64,000 nt of DNA. It comes from Plantago ovata (taxonomy: Eukaryota; Streptophyta; Magnoliopsida; Lamiales; Plantaginaceae). The notes below the pieces were generated by a model that worked only from the letters and a program-made list of their open reading frames with translations, did no database searches and was not told the DNA's origin. Below are positions 32,771 through 45,797 of this stretch, piece after piece. The stretch is from NCBI GenBank assembly GCA_028274465.1, contig CM051457.1:103725982-103789981 (forward strand), given 5' to 3'. A program made the translations under genes and the position numbers. Position 1 is the first letter of the stretch; every line of letters begins with the position of its first letter.

Positions 32771-35200
32771 ATGAAACCTACTCGAGAGGAGTTGGAGAAT
32801 CTGCGGGCTGATACAAGGGACTGCAAACGGATTTGTGACGAACTCAAGTAGATACTCGAGCGACATGAAGCACACCAAAGAAAGGAATTAAGGCAACACT
32901 TGTCTAGGGTTTTGGTTGAACAAAAGTCGGGGACTAGGAGGAGGGCAATACCGAAAAGCAAAGATGATCCATCGGATTATTCAAGAGCGCATAATTCAAC
33001 AAAAGGTATACCTCTAAAATTTCCCAAGTTCTTTGGTAAAAATTCATACGATTTGTTCAATGATGCAATTGCATACTTCAAAGACAACAAGATTAAGCAT
33101 CGAGAACAAGCCAAATCAGCTTTATGCTACATGAGAGGGAGAGAAAAAGATTGGTGGCATAAATACCGCCTTGATAAGTCCCCGATTACTGAGTGGTCCA
33201 TATTTGAGGATTTGATCTTGCGAGAGTTTGATAAATCTCAGCTAAGGAAGAAATACCGACAAGAAGCAACGCGCATAGAGGGCACGCTTCAGCTAGAATT
33301 AGCGGAGACCACACCGGCAAGATGGAAGGCGCATATATATACGCCACACTCGACGAAGGAGGATCCCATGCAGCTAACGCCTAAAGAAGAGTCTCGAGTT
33401 GATGTTCAGGACAAGGATGAGGAAGCGGGCCAATATGAGCATCCAATTGATGAACTCAGGTCTCAATCTACTTCTTACTCAGATATATATTTTGATTTTG
33501 ACCGTGCTAAATATTATAGAATATATAGAAGGATGTGTAAAGTTGATTGTGTGCAAGAGATCGATTTGCAAGCTCATCCATGTGAGCATGATGCACCTAT
33601 AGATTATTTCCCACTTTGTGGTATTCCTGTTAGCAAGACTCTTGTGTCATACCCCCATGCAACTCATCACCAAAGTGCAAAGATCTATGGAGAAAGTGAT
33701 GATATGAGGGAGACTAGGCTGGTCGAGAAATTGAAGTGTCCGGCAAGTCACGATGTTATCATCAAGGATATGCAAAAGATATTTTCACGTGATGGCATGG
33801 ACAAAGAGAGAGGTATCTCGACAGAAGACTGGATGGTTGACAATGATAGGTTGCTGGCTATTCTGGAAGATGATCCCTATTGGAGCCCATATCAATTTAG
33901 AAAACAACTTTGGGGGTGTGTTCTTCCATCCGTCAAGCATCCACCAGAAAACTGTCGCAAACCATTAGCGCTTAGAGATCAGGACGATACCACTAGTTAT
34001 AGCACCTGTGGCCAAAAAATTGCATACATCCAGGTACAAGCCCTTAGTGTCGATTTTCATAATCATATGCATGGAATACTAGGTCACGATATGGGATGCA
34101 CACTAGTTCATGTGAGTTTGGACCCATGGCCACTATCCTCAATTGTAAAACCTGAATTTCCTAGAATGTTCCATCCCGAATATGGAGGAGAAGGGAGATC
34201 TCTTGTTGGCATGATGATACCTAAAGTACCATTGAATTTGAAGGAGGTTTCAAATCAAGCATGCACCATTACGTTGCTAAGTTCCAAATCAAGCACTGTT
34301 TGTGTCAGTTGGACAAACAAACAAAAGGCCCCTATTAGATCAGTCAAGCTTCCGTTGTTACCTTTCCTAAGCTTCCAAGATGACATCAACGTCAACGAAC
34401 AAATCCATGTCGTAGCACCGTCACAGCGTACATGGTGGAAGGGAACAAAATTCAAAGAGGCTTCGAAGAGCGAGATGCAGAGGGTGTCCATAAAACTAAC
34501 AGATCATGATGCGAAACATCTAGTGTTCGGCTCCGAAGGAAAGAAGATATCAACAGGCATGACGACCTTTCATCCGAAGTATGGAGAATGGTGGGCGACA
34601 AAGAAAGTAGAGAGTTGATAGTGGTCGATGGGCGTTCACAAACACTCATGTCATGGGATTTCTACTCGAGCTTTGCTAGACACAACCATACAGTGGTAGA
34701 CTTTAGCCCATGTGACATTGCTTGGTTCCAGATACTACCTTACTCAGGTTCCTCGGATGGCATACAATTTGGAGGAGCATCACAATTTGTCAAGTGGAGA
34801 GGTGTGAAGTTCAAGGTGGGCGACAAGGCGCAGGTATACCATTTCGTACTCTATCTAGATGAATCAACACTTTCAACCATGTTGGCTTCGAGTGCAGCAG
34901 TACAGCCGCATCAAATATTTGATCCAGGGGGAGAGATATTGTGCGAAATGGTGGTGAACCAAAGATCTCGACTGGCCTTGGTGATTTGGGTGTTTGACCC
35001 TGGCATACCATGGAATGCTAAAGCAACGTGGGAAAGGGGAGGGAGGTTGAGGAATACCCACGCCCGAGTGGAAGATCGTAGTCGTTCGTTTTGGCAGTCA
35101 AGCATGAAAGGCACAAGAGGAAGGTGTCCCGAGCTGGTATCATGATGAGAGGATCTGCCCGAGCCAATTTAGCCAACCTTGAGGACAAGGTCGATTTTTA
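32771..35200 (+). CDS. Gag-like protein with a long unidentified extension
   Basis: The first part resembles retrotransposon Gag: FPKFFGKNSYDLFNDAIAYF, ALCYMRGREKDWWHKY, WSIFEDLILREFDKSQLRKK. What follows, through about 35145, matches no family I know. It includes CEHDAPIDYFPLCGIPVSKT, LGHDMGCTLVHVSLDPWPLS, FPRMFHPEYGGEGRSLVGMM, KSSTVCVSWTNKQKAPIRS, WFQILPYSGSSDGIQFGG and FKVGDKAQVYHFVLYLDES. The last codons (ANLEDKVDF) lead into the polypurine tract, as in gypsy elements. The extension may be a captured host gene or a fast-evolving element protein. Long open frames remain, with a small number of interruptions. Confidence 0.55.
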
Positions 35201-35211
35201 GGGGGCAATGA

Positions 35212-35674
35212 TGATTGATACCTAGCTGGACCTGGCCCAAGAAGAAGTGCCCGCGGACGCATTCCAACCCTAATGGCGCCGACGGCTAGGGTTATACTAG
35301 AGTTAGGGCTTTTGTCTTATTTTATGCTTTCTAGAATATTCTTTTGTTGGGCTTAGCCATTATTATTTCTTGCCAATAAGTTAGGCCTGCTTAGCTAGTC
35401 CTATAAATACACATGTAAGACTTCATTATTTTTCATTCCAATCAATAAACTCGTGAGTTCATCTCTAGATTGCGGCCTTGTGTCTTGATTTTACTTTCCG
35501 GCAGGGGGAGATTGTCCAACATTACTGTGTTACCGGGGAGATAGTAGCAGGAGGGAAGACTACTCTTTTTTTAGTAGATTTCTTCGCCCAACCGTGATCG
35601 CGTTAGGAGAAATCGTTACTTTAGCAGCAAATCCAGACAATTCTTTTGTTTTACCTTGTTTAATATTCATGTCT
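35212..35674 (+). repeat. 3' LTR of the gag-plus-unknown element
   Basis: Starts TGATTGATACC after the G-rich tract. Similarity to the left copy ends near ATATTCATGTCT. It carries an additional ~65-base segment (35527-35592). Confidence 0.7.
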
Positions 35675-35689
35675 GATAGATTAGTAATT

Positions 35690-36743
35690 AGTGTGCCTGC
35701 CTCCCCCAGTCCTCCAAGGCCTGCGGTCACTCCTGTTCCCGTACAATCCGCCCTTAGGGCCTCCCCACCTCCTCGTGCCCCTTCCTAGTCCCAGTAAGAT
35801 GGTCACACGTAGTCAACGTGGTTATTTTGCTCCAAAAAAGATTCTAGATTTTCATACTTCAGTTTCAAAATCCCCTATACCTCGTACACCTTTGGACGCT
35901 CTTCGTGACCCGAATTGGAAACTGGCTATGCAAGATGAATTGGATGCTCTTATTACTAATAAGACGTGGGAGTTGGTGCCTCGTCCGCCGAATGTTAATG
36001 TTACTCGCTCTATGTGGATTTTTAATCATAAAGAACGGTCTAATGGTACTTTTGAGCGGCATAAAGCTCGTCTTGTAGGTGATGGGAAGACTCAACAGGT
36101 TGGCATTGATTGTGGTGAGACTTTTAGTCCAGTGGTTAAACCGGCTACGATTTGGACGGTTCTAAGCCTTTCCCTCTCTAAGGGCCGGCAACTTCGTTAG
36201 AATGCGTTCTTACATGGTGAGCTTAAAGAGACGATTTATATTCATCAACCTATGGGTTTTCGGGACCCTGCTCGTCCGGATCATGTGTGTCTTCTTCGGA
36301 AATCTCTGTATGGTTTGAAACAGGCACCCAAAGCCTGGTATAAGCGGTTTGCTGATTTCTTACTTTCTCTGGGTTTTATTAATAGCAAATATGACACCTC
36401 CTTGTTCATCTTCCGGGATGGTGTCCAAATGACTTATTTACTTCTATATGTTGATGATATAATTCTGACTGCTTCTTCTGATTCTCTCCGGTGTTTGATT
36501 ATGACTCGTCTTGCGTCCGAGTTTGCTATGAAGGACTTGGGTCCTTTGCATTATTTTCTTGGCATCGTTGTGACTCGTCACCAGCATGGTCTTTTCCTCT
36601 CGCAACGCAAGTACGCAGGAGAGATTCTTGAATGGGCTGGCATGTCGTCTTGTAACCCGGCCAGGACTCCCGTCGACACGCAACCCATAGGTTGATGAAT
36701 ATAAACCGGCATGTCGTCTTGTAACCCGGCCAGGACTCCCGTC
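35690..36743 (+). mobile_element. Ty1/copia reverse transcriptase fragment, fossil
   Basis: Plus-strand blocks encode copia RT: ALRDPNWKLAMQDELDAL, TWELVPRPPNVNVTRSMWIF, RHKARLVGDGKTQQ, ETFSPVVKPATI, SLYGLKQAPKAWYKRFADF, the catalytic LLLYVDDIILTAS, and SQRKYAGEILEWAGM. Gag, protease, integrase and RNase H are absent. The upstream piece (35690-35800) is proline-rich, as between integrase and RT. The fragment is broken, and it ends in a 69-base tandem duplication. Confidence 0.85.
36639..36743 (+). repeat. 36-bp direct repeat at the end of the copia fragment
   Basis: GGCATGTCGTCTTGTAACCC followed by GGCCAGGACTCCCGTC is perfectly repeated at 36639-36674 and 36708-36743, with 33 bases between. 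Confidence 0.9.
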
Positions 36744-37140
36744 TCATATCGTTTTGGCTTATGCTAATAATAATAAAAACCAATCTCATAAGCCTCAAAC
36801 TAAGACATGTGAAGTCGCGAACTAGTGAATCTGTAGAACCCGCGAGAATTATGAATGGACAGAGAAACGACGGATAAATAAATTGGTTTATTTGTGTGCC
36901 AGAAAATTGTACTTGTAATTGCTTCGTTGTTTCTTCTCTTCTTCTCCTTCTTCGTTTCTTCTTTTTCACGCGGAAAGGAATTCGGGATAGAGAATCAACG
37001 CCCCTCTACCCCGAATTCCCAATTTCCGGCCACCACCATCATCTCACCATACTCGATCTGATCTCCAGTTGTTTTTTGCCGATCCTAAAATCACCACCAT
37101 CATCAGCATCAGCAATTGATAATTGATAATATTCGATTAG

Positions 37141-39322
<2,182 letters not shown>

Positions 39323-39906
39323 CAAGAAGCTTTTCATTTTCTTGGGACTCTGCAGAGTAAGCTATTCTTTGATCACCTATTGTTGTATGGGGCGTCTGTG
39401 GAAAATTGTGTTAAAACCCACAACTGTTGTTGTATATGCCCATGACAATTTTTTTTTTTTTTTTTCTTCCTAAAAGAACGTTAAGTCTCAACTGTTTAGT
39501 GCAACATTTGTTCTGTGTTGGCCATGTTTGTTTTCCTTGTCCATATACTTTTGATGCTGACTGGACAGCTCTGAGTTGATGATGTTCATATATCACTCAC
39601 TGCCTATGTATTGAAACCCCTGGCCGAAACCGTTAAACCTCGACTAGGAGTAAGCAAGCACCTTTTTACTGTAGTTGGTAATCTATTAATGTATGGATCA
39701 TAATCAGTGCACCCCACAACGTTGCTCCCTTTCAATCTCAGAACAATCAAAAGAATTGCTGCTTCTGAGGATCCAGCTCTGTCAAACTATGTTCAGTTCA
39801 AGATGTTAGTAGTGGCATTTCCTTGGATTATCATCAACATACAGTTAAAGTTGACAGTAAATACACTAGATCTCATATTAGCGGGGCTCATACTGTAGTA
39901 CTAGTA
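39323..39906. other. SAP11 3' region and intergenic
   Basis: Likely 3' UTR with a poly-T run at 39450-39465. No gene recognised. Confidence 0.5.
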
Positions 39907-40156
39907 CCCCATTCATCTAAGAGTAAGGGGACGGTTTCCATTTCATTTGTTAACTTTTTCGATGTCTAATTTAATTTTATATTATTTTAAATCATACTGA
40001 AAAAATAACTAATGAAGTTATATTATGAAAGTATGGTATAATTTCATTAGTTATTTTTAAAATATGAATTGGAAATAATATGAGGTCAAATTGGATTTCG
40101 AAAAATGTAACAAAATCAAATGAGAACCTTCCCCATTGATTGATAGATAGATGGAG
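39907..40156. mobile_element. Stowaway-like MITE
   Basis: 250 bp flanked by TA. The two halves are near-complete inverted copies: AAAAAATAACTAATGAAGTT on the left pairs with AATTTCATTAGTTATTTTTA on the right, and outer parts CCATTCATC and GATAGATGGAG. Long palindromes between TA dinucleotides are typical of Stowaway (Tc1/mariner) MITEs. The ends are worn. Confidence 0.72.
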
Positions 40157-40158
40157 TA

Positions 40159-40581
40159 ATAAAAGTGAGAAAAAAATATAAAGCAATAAATATGACGGAA
40201 AGAAAACAGAATAATATAAATAATTAATGAGTACGACGGAAGAAGTAGAAAGTAAACATTCATCGAGATAGATCCGACCAAAAGGAATCAAGGATCACGA
40301 ACCGAACCTTATCTAAAACCTGAATCGCTGATTCACGGTTCTAAAACTGTAACTGTGTTGGGCAACTACAGTTACATTATGTATGGAACCGAAGTACCGT
40401 CAAGTTCAACGATTCCAGGAACTGATAGTTCTAGTGCCGTGTTAAGATCTATTTATTAGAGATTAATAGCTCTAATTATTAGAGCAACAACTTTAATAAT
40501 TAGAACTGATTATTCATTTTGATCTCTGATGATGCAGTTGTCGTGGCTTTTTGTAATCAGGATTTGGTTAGTATTTTTACC
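40159..40581. other. Intergenic, possible remnant internal sequence
   Basis: AT-rich sequence between the MITE and the first leader repeat. No coding feature; its relation to the adjoining LTR element is unknown. Confidence 0.4.
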
Positions 40582-40861
40582 TATTCCATGTTTTCTCTCT
40601 TGCTTGCTTCTGTGTTACTAAAAATCGTCTTGATTCCCGCTGCTAAGTTAACCCCTGTTGTCAGAATTTGTCCAAGAGACATTGAATCGCCGTCAACTGA
40701 AGAGCTGCTTAACCCGTGACCTAGCACATTTTCTTCCCCCAGAAGTCATTGGCGCCGCCGGCTTAGAAGTAGGAGTCTCAATAATTTTTTTATTTTGTGT
40801 CAGAGTGTGGCAACTGAAATTAGGTTCCTCATATATATAAAAATATATAATCAGATCTAAC

Positions 40862-40880
40862 CTGGCTCTAGATACCAAGC
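40862..40880 (-). promoter_or_regulatory. Second primer-binding site, beyond the left LTR
   Basis: The minus strand reads TTGGTATCTAGAGCCAGG two bases after the LTR end, close to the plant initiator tRNA-Met complement. The 3' LTR of a single element should be followed by host DNA, so its presence here marks a tandem unit. Confidence 0.75.
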
Positions 40881-41423
40881 TGATGGGCCCCAAAAGCCTA
40901 ATGCTATAAAGATAGCTAAAAGACCCCAAAAGTCCATAACCCTACCCATATTCACATGCAGTAAACAGAGAAACAGAACAATAAAGCACAAATACCCACT
41001 AAGACCTACTACAAAAGAATAGCAATAACCTGGCGTGGTCGAAGACAGTGCCGTAAAGACGACTACTCTCTCCTGGTCGACTTCCTCAGTGTAAAGACAC
41101 CGCGAAACCCTTGATCCTTTTACGTCTAATGAGACGGCGCCTAAAGAGACACTAGAGCCTAAAGAGGCCGGTTCCACCGAACACTTTAACTAACTACTTT
41201 CTTATACCATGAATAAAAGTGAATGAAGTACAATGCTTAAATAGTAAAAGACTGACTTGCTACCTAAGAAAAGACTAACATGCCTTATTACTAACTATGG
41301 GCTAAGCCCGTCTAACGGAGTGTTCTAGAAGAAACAGTCCACCTAAACCCTAACTTAATGGCCAAGACTCGACTAAATAATTAAATAACAAAATAGAAAT
41401 ATGACGAGCTCGAGGTTCCATCA
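40881..41423 (-). repeat. Left LTR of the double-retropepsin element
   Basis: 543 bp, plus-strand ends TGATGGGCCC...GGTTCCATCA. Beside it, the minus strand has the G-rich CGAGGGGACGGTGA in polypurine position. Confidence 0.8.
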
Positions 41424-41458
41424 TCACCGTCCCCTCGAAACGAATCTTGTCCTCAAGA

Positions 41459-43335
41459 TTCATGCCTCTTCCGGTGCAGTAATTCTCATTCCGCAGGTGT
41501 AAGCTCGTAAACATCCATCTCAGAGTCCCTTGCGGCAATATGCGCCCTAGGTGAAACGTCATTAGAATGAACATCCTCCTCTTTAAAGCTGTCCTCCGAA
41601 ACTCTGTCGTATGAACTATCAGATACTTTTTCTGTGTAAACCGAGGGTCGCTTGTGAAAGTTTCCCTTTCTCGAAAGTCCATATCGAGATACCAACTTGG
41701 GTCCTCGAAGGTTGACAGAATCTACCGATCGAATTGCCCTTATCTTGCGCTTAACTGGCTTAACTAGTGGAGTTTGTTCCTTTTCTTAAATCATCACACC
41801 TTTCCCTTTGTGATCAAAAACCGCATCCTCTGTAGACTTCAAGTCCGGGTCCTCCTCGGGATCTTCCTCTTGGCTGAGGTGCAATGATTCCCGAGATTCA
41901 CTCTCGTGGTCCCCATCTTTCATGTCCAGGCCGTCCCCATCATCATCACTATCAGAAGAAGCAAAAGATGGTAGTGGCTCATAAGTACATGTCCGAACTT
42001 TCTGGTAACCTACTCCCTTCCATTCGAAGGTTCTTTCTCGACACTGTAGTCTCAAAATATGGTGGCCAAAGTCGATGTCGACCCCACCGATTCCAGCTAA
42101 CCACGGCATCCCCAACACTAACTCTACCTCTAGACCAGGTAACACATGCACTATATCCAATGTAAACTGAATATACTGAATAGTAATAAAAATATCTCTG
42201 TATACCTTGTCATGAGGAAGGATATTCGCACAGGTCGTTACTACGCGTCGATCTCTTCCTTGCAATGCCTCTCCTAGGCCAAGTCGCTAAGCCACCGCAA
42301 AAGATATAAAATTCAAACTCGTGCCGGTGTCTACCACTGCTCGAATCATACCATGTCCAATAATCCCGTCGAACTGAAGTAGATGTTGATGCCCAACTCC
42401 TGTAGAATAAATCGGATCTGGGTGTGTTGCATTAAAGGCGTTCACAGCACAATCCAGATGACACCGTTCTCGTTCTCGAATCTTGCTCTCCACCCAATTA
42501 ATATAGAAGTGTGAACGATCAACATCCACACACTCAAAACTTTCGCTCACGGGTGTAATTCTAATGCTACGAGACCTCGCGTCAACCATCATGGGACTAG
42601 ATCCCGCAAACCAAGGAAACCCCAAATTAAAACCATATCATCCCTCATAACAGGATAAGGAAGCGCATACACTGTTACTCGGATAACCCATCCCTGTAAA
42701 GTAATTGGTACCTCATCGTAACGGTAATTGCTTTGTACAACTGTGCCCACCGCAGTCCTCACTGATGTAACATCTGGTACCTGGATACCTGGTGATCCAT
42801 ACTTGATAATGAACTGCTCGCTGATATAGTTATGAGTAGCTCCTGAATCTGCAAAAATCATAATCGGCTTCTTTTTATATTCACCTAACGATGCACTGAA
42901 TCGTAAACCATTAGGTTCAGTAGTCCCTTGAAGAAGCCCCACAAAGCCCAAGTCATGAGAATTTCCATTAGGCCCAACTTGTGCCTCAAGCATCAAAACC
43001 CTAGGCCTATCCCCAAATCCTCCTAATTCCTCTTTTTCCTTTTTCTCTCTTTCTTTTCCTTTCTTTTCTTTCTCTTTCTTTTCTTTTCCTTTTTCTCTCT
43101 CTCCCTCGCTCGTTCGGCCGATTGCCGCCGCTGCCGGTTCAGTCCCGGGCCGATTGGCCCCGTCTCGCAGCCTGTAGGCTCGTGCCGGCGTGGAGATTCC
43201 GACGGGCCCTCTGTCGATCAGAACAAGGGCTGCACCGGGGTGGTGCAGTCGTTCGCGGCCTGGTGCCGCCGTGGCCGTGCGCTGCGACGCACGGTCGTGC
43301 CTCCCCCCTGCTAGGTTCGGCTCGCCTGGAACCAC
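41459..43335 (-). CDS. Coding region with two retropepsin-like domains, fossil
   Basis: The N-terminal part is Arg/Ala/Gly-rich, followed by a long K/E run (43019-43110) and no Gag motif. The first retropepsin-like segment has MIFADSGATHNYISEQFI, RTAVGTVVQSNYRYDEVPIT and a hydrophobic GFPWFAG end. The second has RAVVDTGTSLNFIS, LDIVHVLPGLEVELVLGMPW and LAGIGGVDIDFGHHILRLQC. Both resemble the protease of Ty3/gypsy elements, each with its own D-[ST]-G triad. A serine/acidic tail follows, ending in MDVYELTPAE. It is in several open pieces. Retropepsin activity is not implied. Confidence 0.6.
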
Positions 43336-43620
43336 CGGGTCGGGTCAATCCCGGTACTCTCTCTTGCTTGCTTCTGTGTTACTAAAAATCGTCTTGATTC
43401 CCGCTGCTAAGTTAACCCCTGTTGTCAGAATTTGTCCAAATCGAATCGCCGTCAACTGAGCTGCTCCGTCGATTAACCCGTGACCTAGCAAATTTTCTTC
43501 CCCCAGAAGTCATTGGCGCCGCCGGCTTAGAAGTAGGAGTCTCAATAATTGTTTTATTTTGTGTCAGAGTGTGGCAACTGAAACTAGGTTCTCATATATA
43601 TAAAGATATATAATCAGATC

Positions 43621-43641
43621 TAACCTGGCTCTAGATACCAA
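43621..43641 (-). promoter_or_regulatory. Primer-binding site of the double-retropepsin element
   Basis: The minus strand reads TTGGTATCTAGAGCCAGGTT, two bases inside the right LTR. It matches the initiator tRNA-Met 3' end apart from one extra base. Confidence 0.8.
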
Positions 43642-43643
43642 GC

Positions 43644-44198
43644 TGATGGGCCCCCAAAAGCCTAATGCTATAAAGATAGCTAAAAGACCCCAGAAGTCCA
43701 TAACCCTACCCATATTCACATGCAGTAAACAGATAAATAGAACAATAAAGCAGAAATACCCACTAAGGCCTACTACAAAAGAATAACAATAACCTGGCGT
43801 GGTCGAAGACAGTGCCGTAAAGACGACTACTCCCTCCTGGTCAACTTCCTCAGTGTAAAGACACCGCGAAGCCCTTGATCCTTTTACGTCTAATGAGACG
43901 GCGCCTAAAGAGACACTAGAGCCTAAAGAGGCCGGTTCCACCGAACACTTTAACTAACTACTTTCTTATACCATGAATAAAAGTGAATGAAGTACAATGC
44001 TTAAATAGTAAAAGACTGACTTGCTACCTAAGAAAAGACTAACATGCCTTATTACTAACTTTGGGCTAAGCCCGTCTAATGGAGTGTTCTAGAAGAAACA
44101 ACCCACCTAAACCCTAACTTAATGGCAAGACTCGACTAAATAATTAAATAACTAATTAAATAACAAAATAGAAAGATGACGAGCTCGAGGTTCCATCA
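43644..44198 (-). repeat. Right (5') LTR of the double-retropepsin element
   Basis: 555 bp, TGATGGGCCC...GTTCCATCA on the plus strand. It is similar to 40881-41423, with a short duplication near 44150. Confidence 0.8.
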
Positions 44199-44204
44199 AT
44201 CATG

Positions 44205-44574
44205 TGTATTCTCCTGGTTGTGATTAGTTTGTATTCCAACGGAATTCATCATCTCCCGTTTTCGGGCTAAGTTCTCTAAACTTGCAACGAAAGGTATTCC
44301 ACTCCGTTGGACTTAACTAGAATTGTTGGTTCAGTTCGTCACCCCTTCACTCTTGGCATCTTGCTAGTAAGATTGACATACTAGACGATGGAAGTGGTTA
44401 AGTGTTGATACGGCTATAACGGGTCTGGGGTTCGAACATGCTTTTATGCTCCTCTTGGTGATGAGTGGAATTCATGTTTTGGGTTTATGTTTTGTGCATC
44501 TCTTATGCACCTTTGCTATGTATTGGATTGTTCCTTTATATGAAAAAAATTTTTGCCGCTTCCAAAAAAAAAAA
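44205..44574 (+). mobile_element. LINE-like 3' end with poly-A tail
   Basis: Ends TTTTTGCCGCTTCC followed by a dozen A. It shares CGTCACC-TTC, TCTTGG-ATC, GCTAGTA and GACATACTAGAYGATG with 54160-54568, which also ends in poly-A. A 5'-truncated non-LTR copy is the simplest reading. No coding part remains, so a SINE is possible. Confidence 0.45.
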
Positions 44575-44707
44575 GCTTGACATTTCTAATTTTAAAACAT
44601 TTCAAAAATAGAAAAAAAAATGATGGATAAAAAATCTAGTATCCTCGTGTATTCAAACAATAACAGGAACAAACAAGAATAACACAGAGTATGTGCAACT
44701 GAATTAA

Positions 44708-44930
44708 CACTACAAGAAATCCTTAAAATAGTCACTAGATGTAGCCACGAATAGGCACGAACTGAGTCTGGATGCTCAGTTAATGCCTGTCCAGGCCCGA
44801 ATTCGTGGGGTTTAGCCATGGATAGTATTTATCCGTGTCTATGTTAGACACAGATAACGTATCTGTGACTATATTTGTTGACATTTATTTAAAAAAAAAA
44901 AAAAAAAGGAATCCAATTTTTTTTGTAGTG
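44708..44930. mobile_element. CACTA (EnSpm) MITE
   Basis: 223 bp starting CACTACAAGAAATCC and ending GGATTCC-like complement ... TTTTTGTAGTG, flanked by the 3-bp duplication TAA (44705-44707, 44931-44933). The interior has inverted motifs (AGTCACTAGATG, GTATCTGTGACTA). No transposase. Confidence 0.92.
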
Positions 44931-44933
44931 TAA

Positions 44934-45797
44934 ACAGAAAAGCAAAAGAAAAGCTCCTACCGATCACAGACGTAGGATCCACTAGCACAACGGAGTACTA
45001 GGCCAAGCGACTTGCCTCGGAGCAAGGAGGTTACTGCTACTATCTTCCTGGTAACGCGGTAGAATGACAAATATCTGTATCAAACGAATGGCTCGTGGTG
45101 TTTATGAACTCAAAGCAATAATCAACGTACAAGATAATAATAATGTCTTACAACATGGTTAAATAAGAATTGAAATAACTGTCCTAACTTATTGACCAAG
45201 CAGAAACATAATAATAGGAGAGAGTTCTAAACAAATGGAATTACTAATAACTAGAATAACTAAACTAGGTAAAACTTGCAAAAGAAAATTAGCCAAGGGC
45301 ATGAAGCCCCGACCCCGTCCAGCCGGCTCGGCTCATGGCCATGCCTTCATAAAAAAACATTGTTAACTAGTGCTTCATCTATTTATTAAATGTTAGGAGC
45401 TTTAGATGTTAGGAGCATAACGACTCCAACACCCCCTGTAAGAGAAAGATGTGAGATCCACATAATATAAGATAATAAAATGTCCCATATTTATTGCCCG
45501 TATCATCTAAGAGACGGGTGATTGGTATCTTCATCTTATACACTCAAAACGCACAATTTGATACTGAAACGCAATTACTGCAACACGTGTTCGTAATCTA
45601 ACCAAGCTTTTTAGTACAACTGCTGAACTGTACTTCCAATTCTTTTGGTACTTCTCCAAATTAATCCAATTTGATTTGACTCCAATAAAAACAACCTACT
45701 TCTACTAAAATGGAAAATTAAACACAAAATATCTACACTCTCAAGTCGCACATACTTTCTAGCTTTTGATTCATTCACAGAGAAACAAAAAGTTGCT
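44934..45797. other. Intergenic and CCDA promoter region
   Basis: No gene recognised. 44935-45430 has mixed composition, with a GC-rich patch (CCGTCCAGCCGGCTCGGCTC) that looks like an old repeat. The last 150 bases are the probable CCDA 5' leader. Confidence 0.4.

Larger units (their letters stand above)
32031..35674 (+). mobile_element. Non-autonomous LTR retrotransposon with gag-like ORF and unknown ORF, no pol seen
   Basis: Direct repeats at 32031-32431 and 35212-35674 share GATACCTAGCTGGACCTGGC, GGCGCCGACGGCTAGGGTTA, a TATA box (CTATAAATACACATG) and GTGATCGCGTTAGGAGAAAT. The right copy has a segment of about 65-70 bases not present in the left. Before the right LTR is a G-rich tract (TTTTTAGGGGGCAATGA) in the polypurine position. 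Between the LTRs is one long coding region with a gag-like start and no reverse transcriptase, integrase or protease motif. LTR identity is around 90%. No matching target duplication was found, so the outer limits are approximate. It probably depended on a Ty3/gypsy partner. Confidence 0.75.
40582..44198 (-). mobile_element. Non-autonomous LTR element with two retropepsin segments and a duplicated LTR-leader block
   Basis: Read on the minus strand: LTR (44198-43644), initiator-tRNA primer site, leader, a GC-rich and K/E-rich coding start, two retropepsin-like segments, polypurine tract, LTR (41423-40881), then a second primer site and leader (40880-40582). There is no Gag domain, RT or integrase. 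The LTRs end TGATGG...CCATCA and are about 97% alike, so the element is fairly young. The second leader beyond the left LTR suggests a head-to-tail array joined by LTR recombination and cut off at 40582. The bases after the right LTR are ATCAT, with no partner found. The coding part has a few breaks. Confidence 0.72.
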
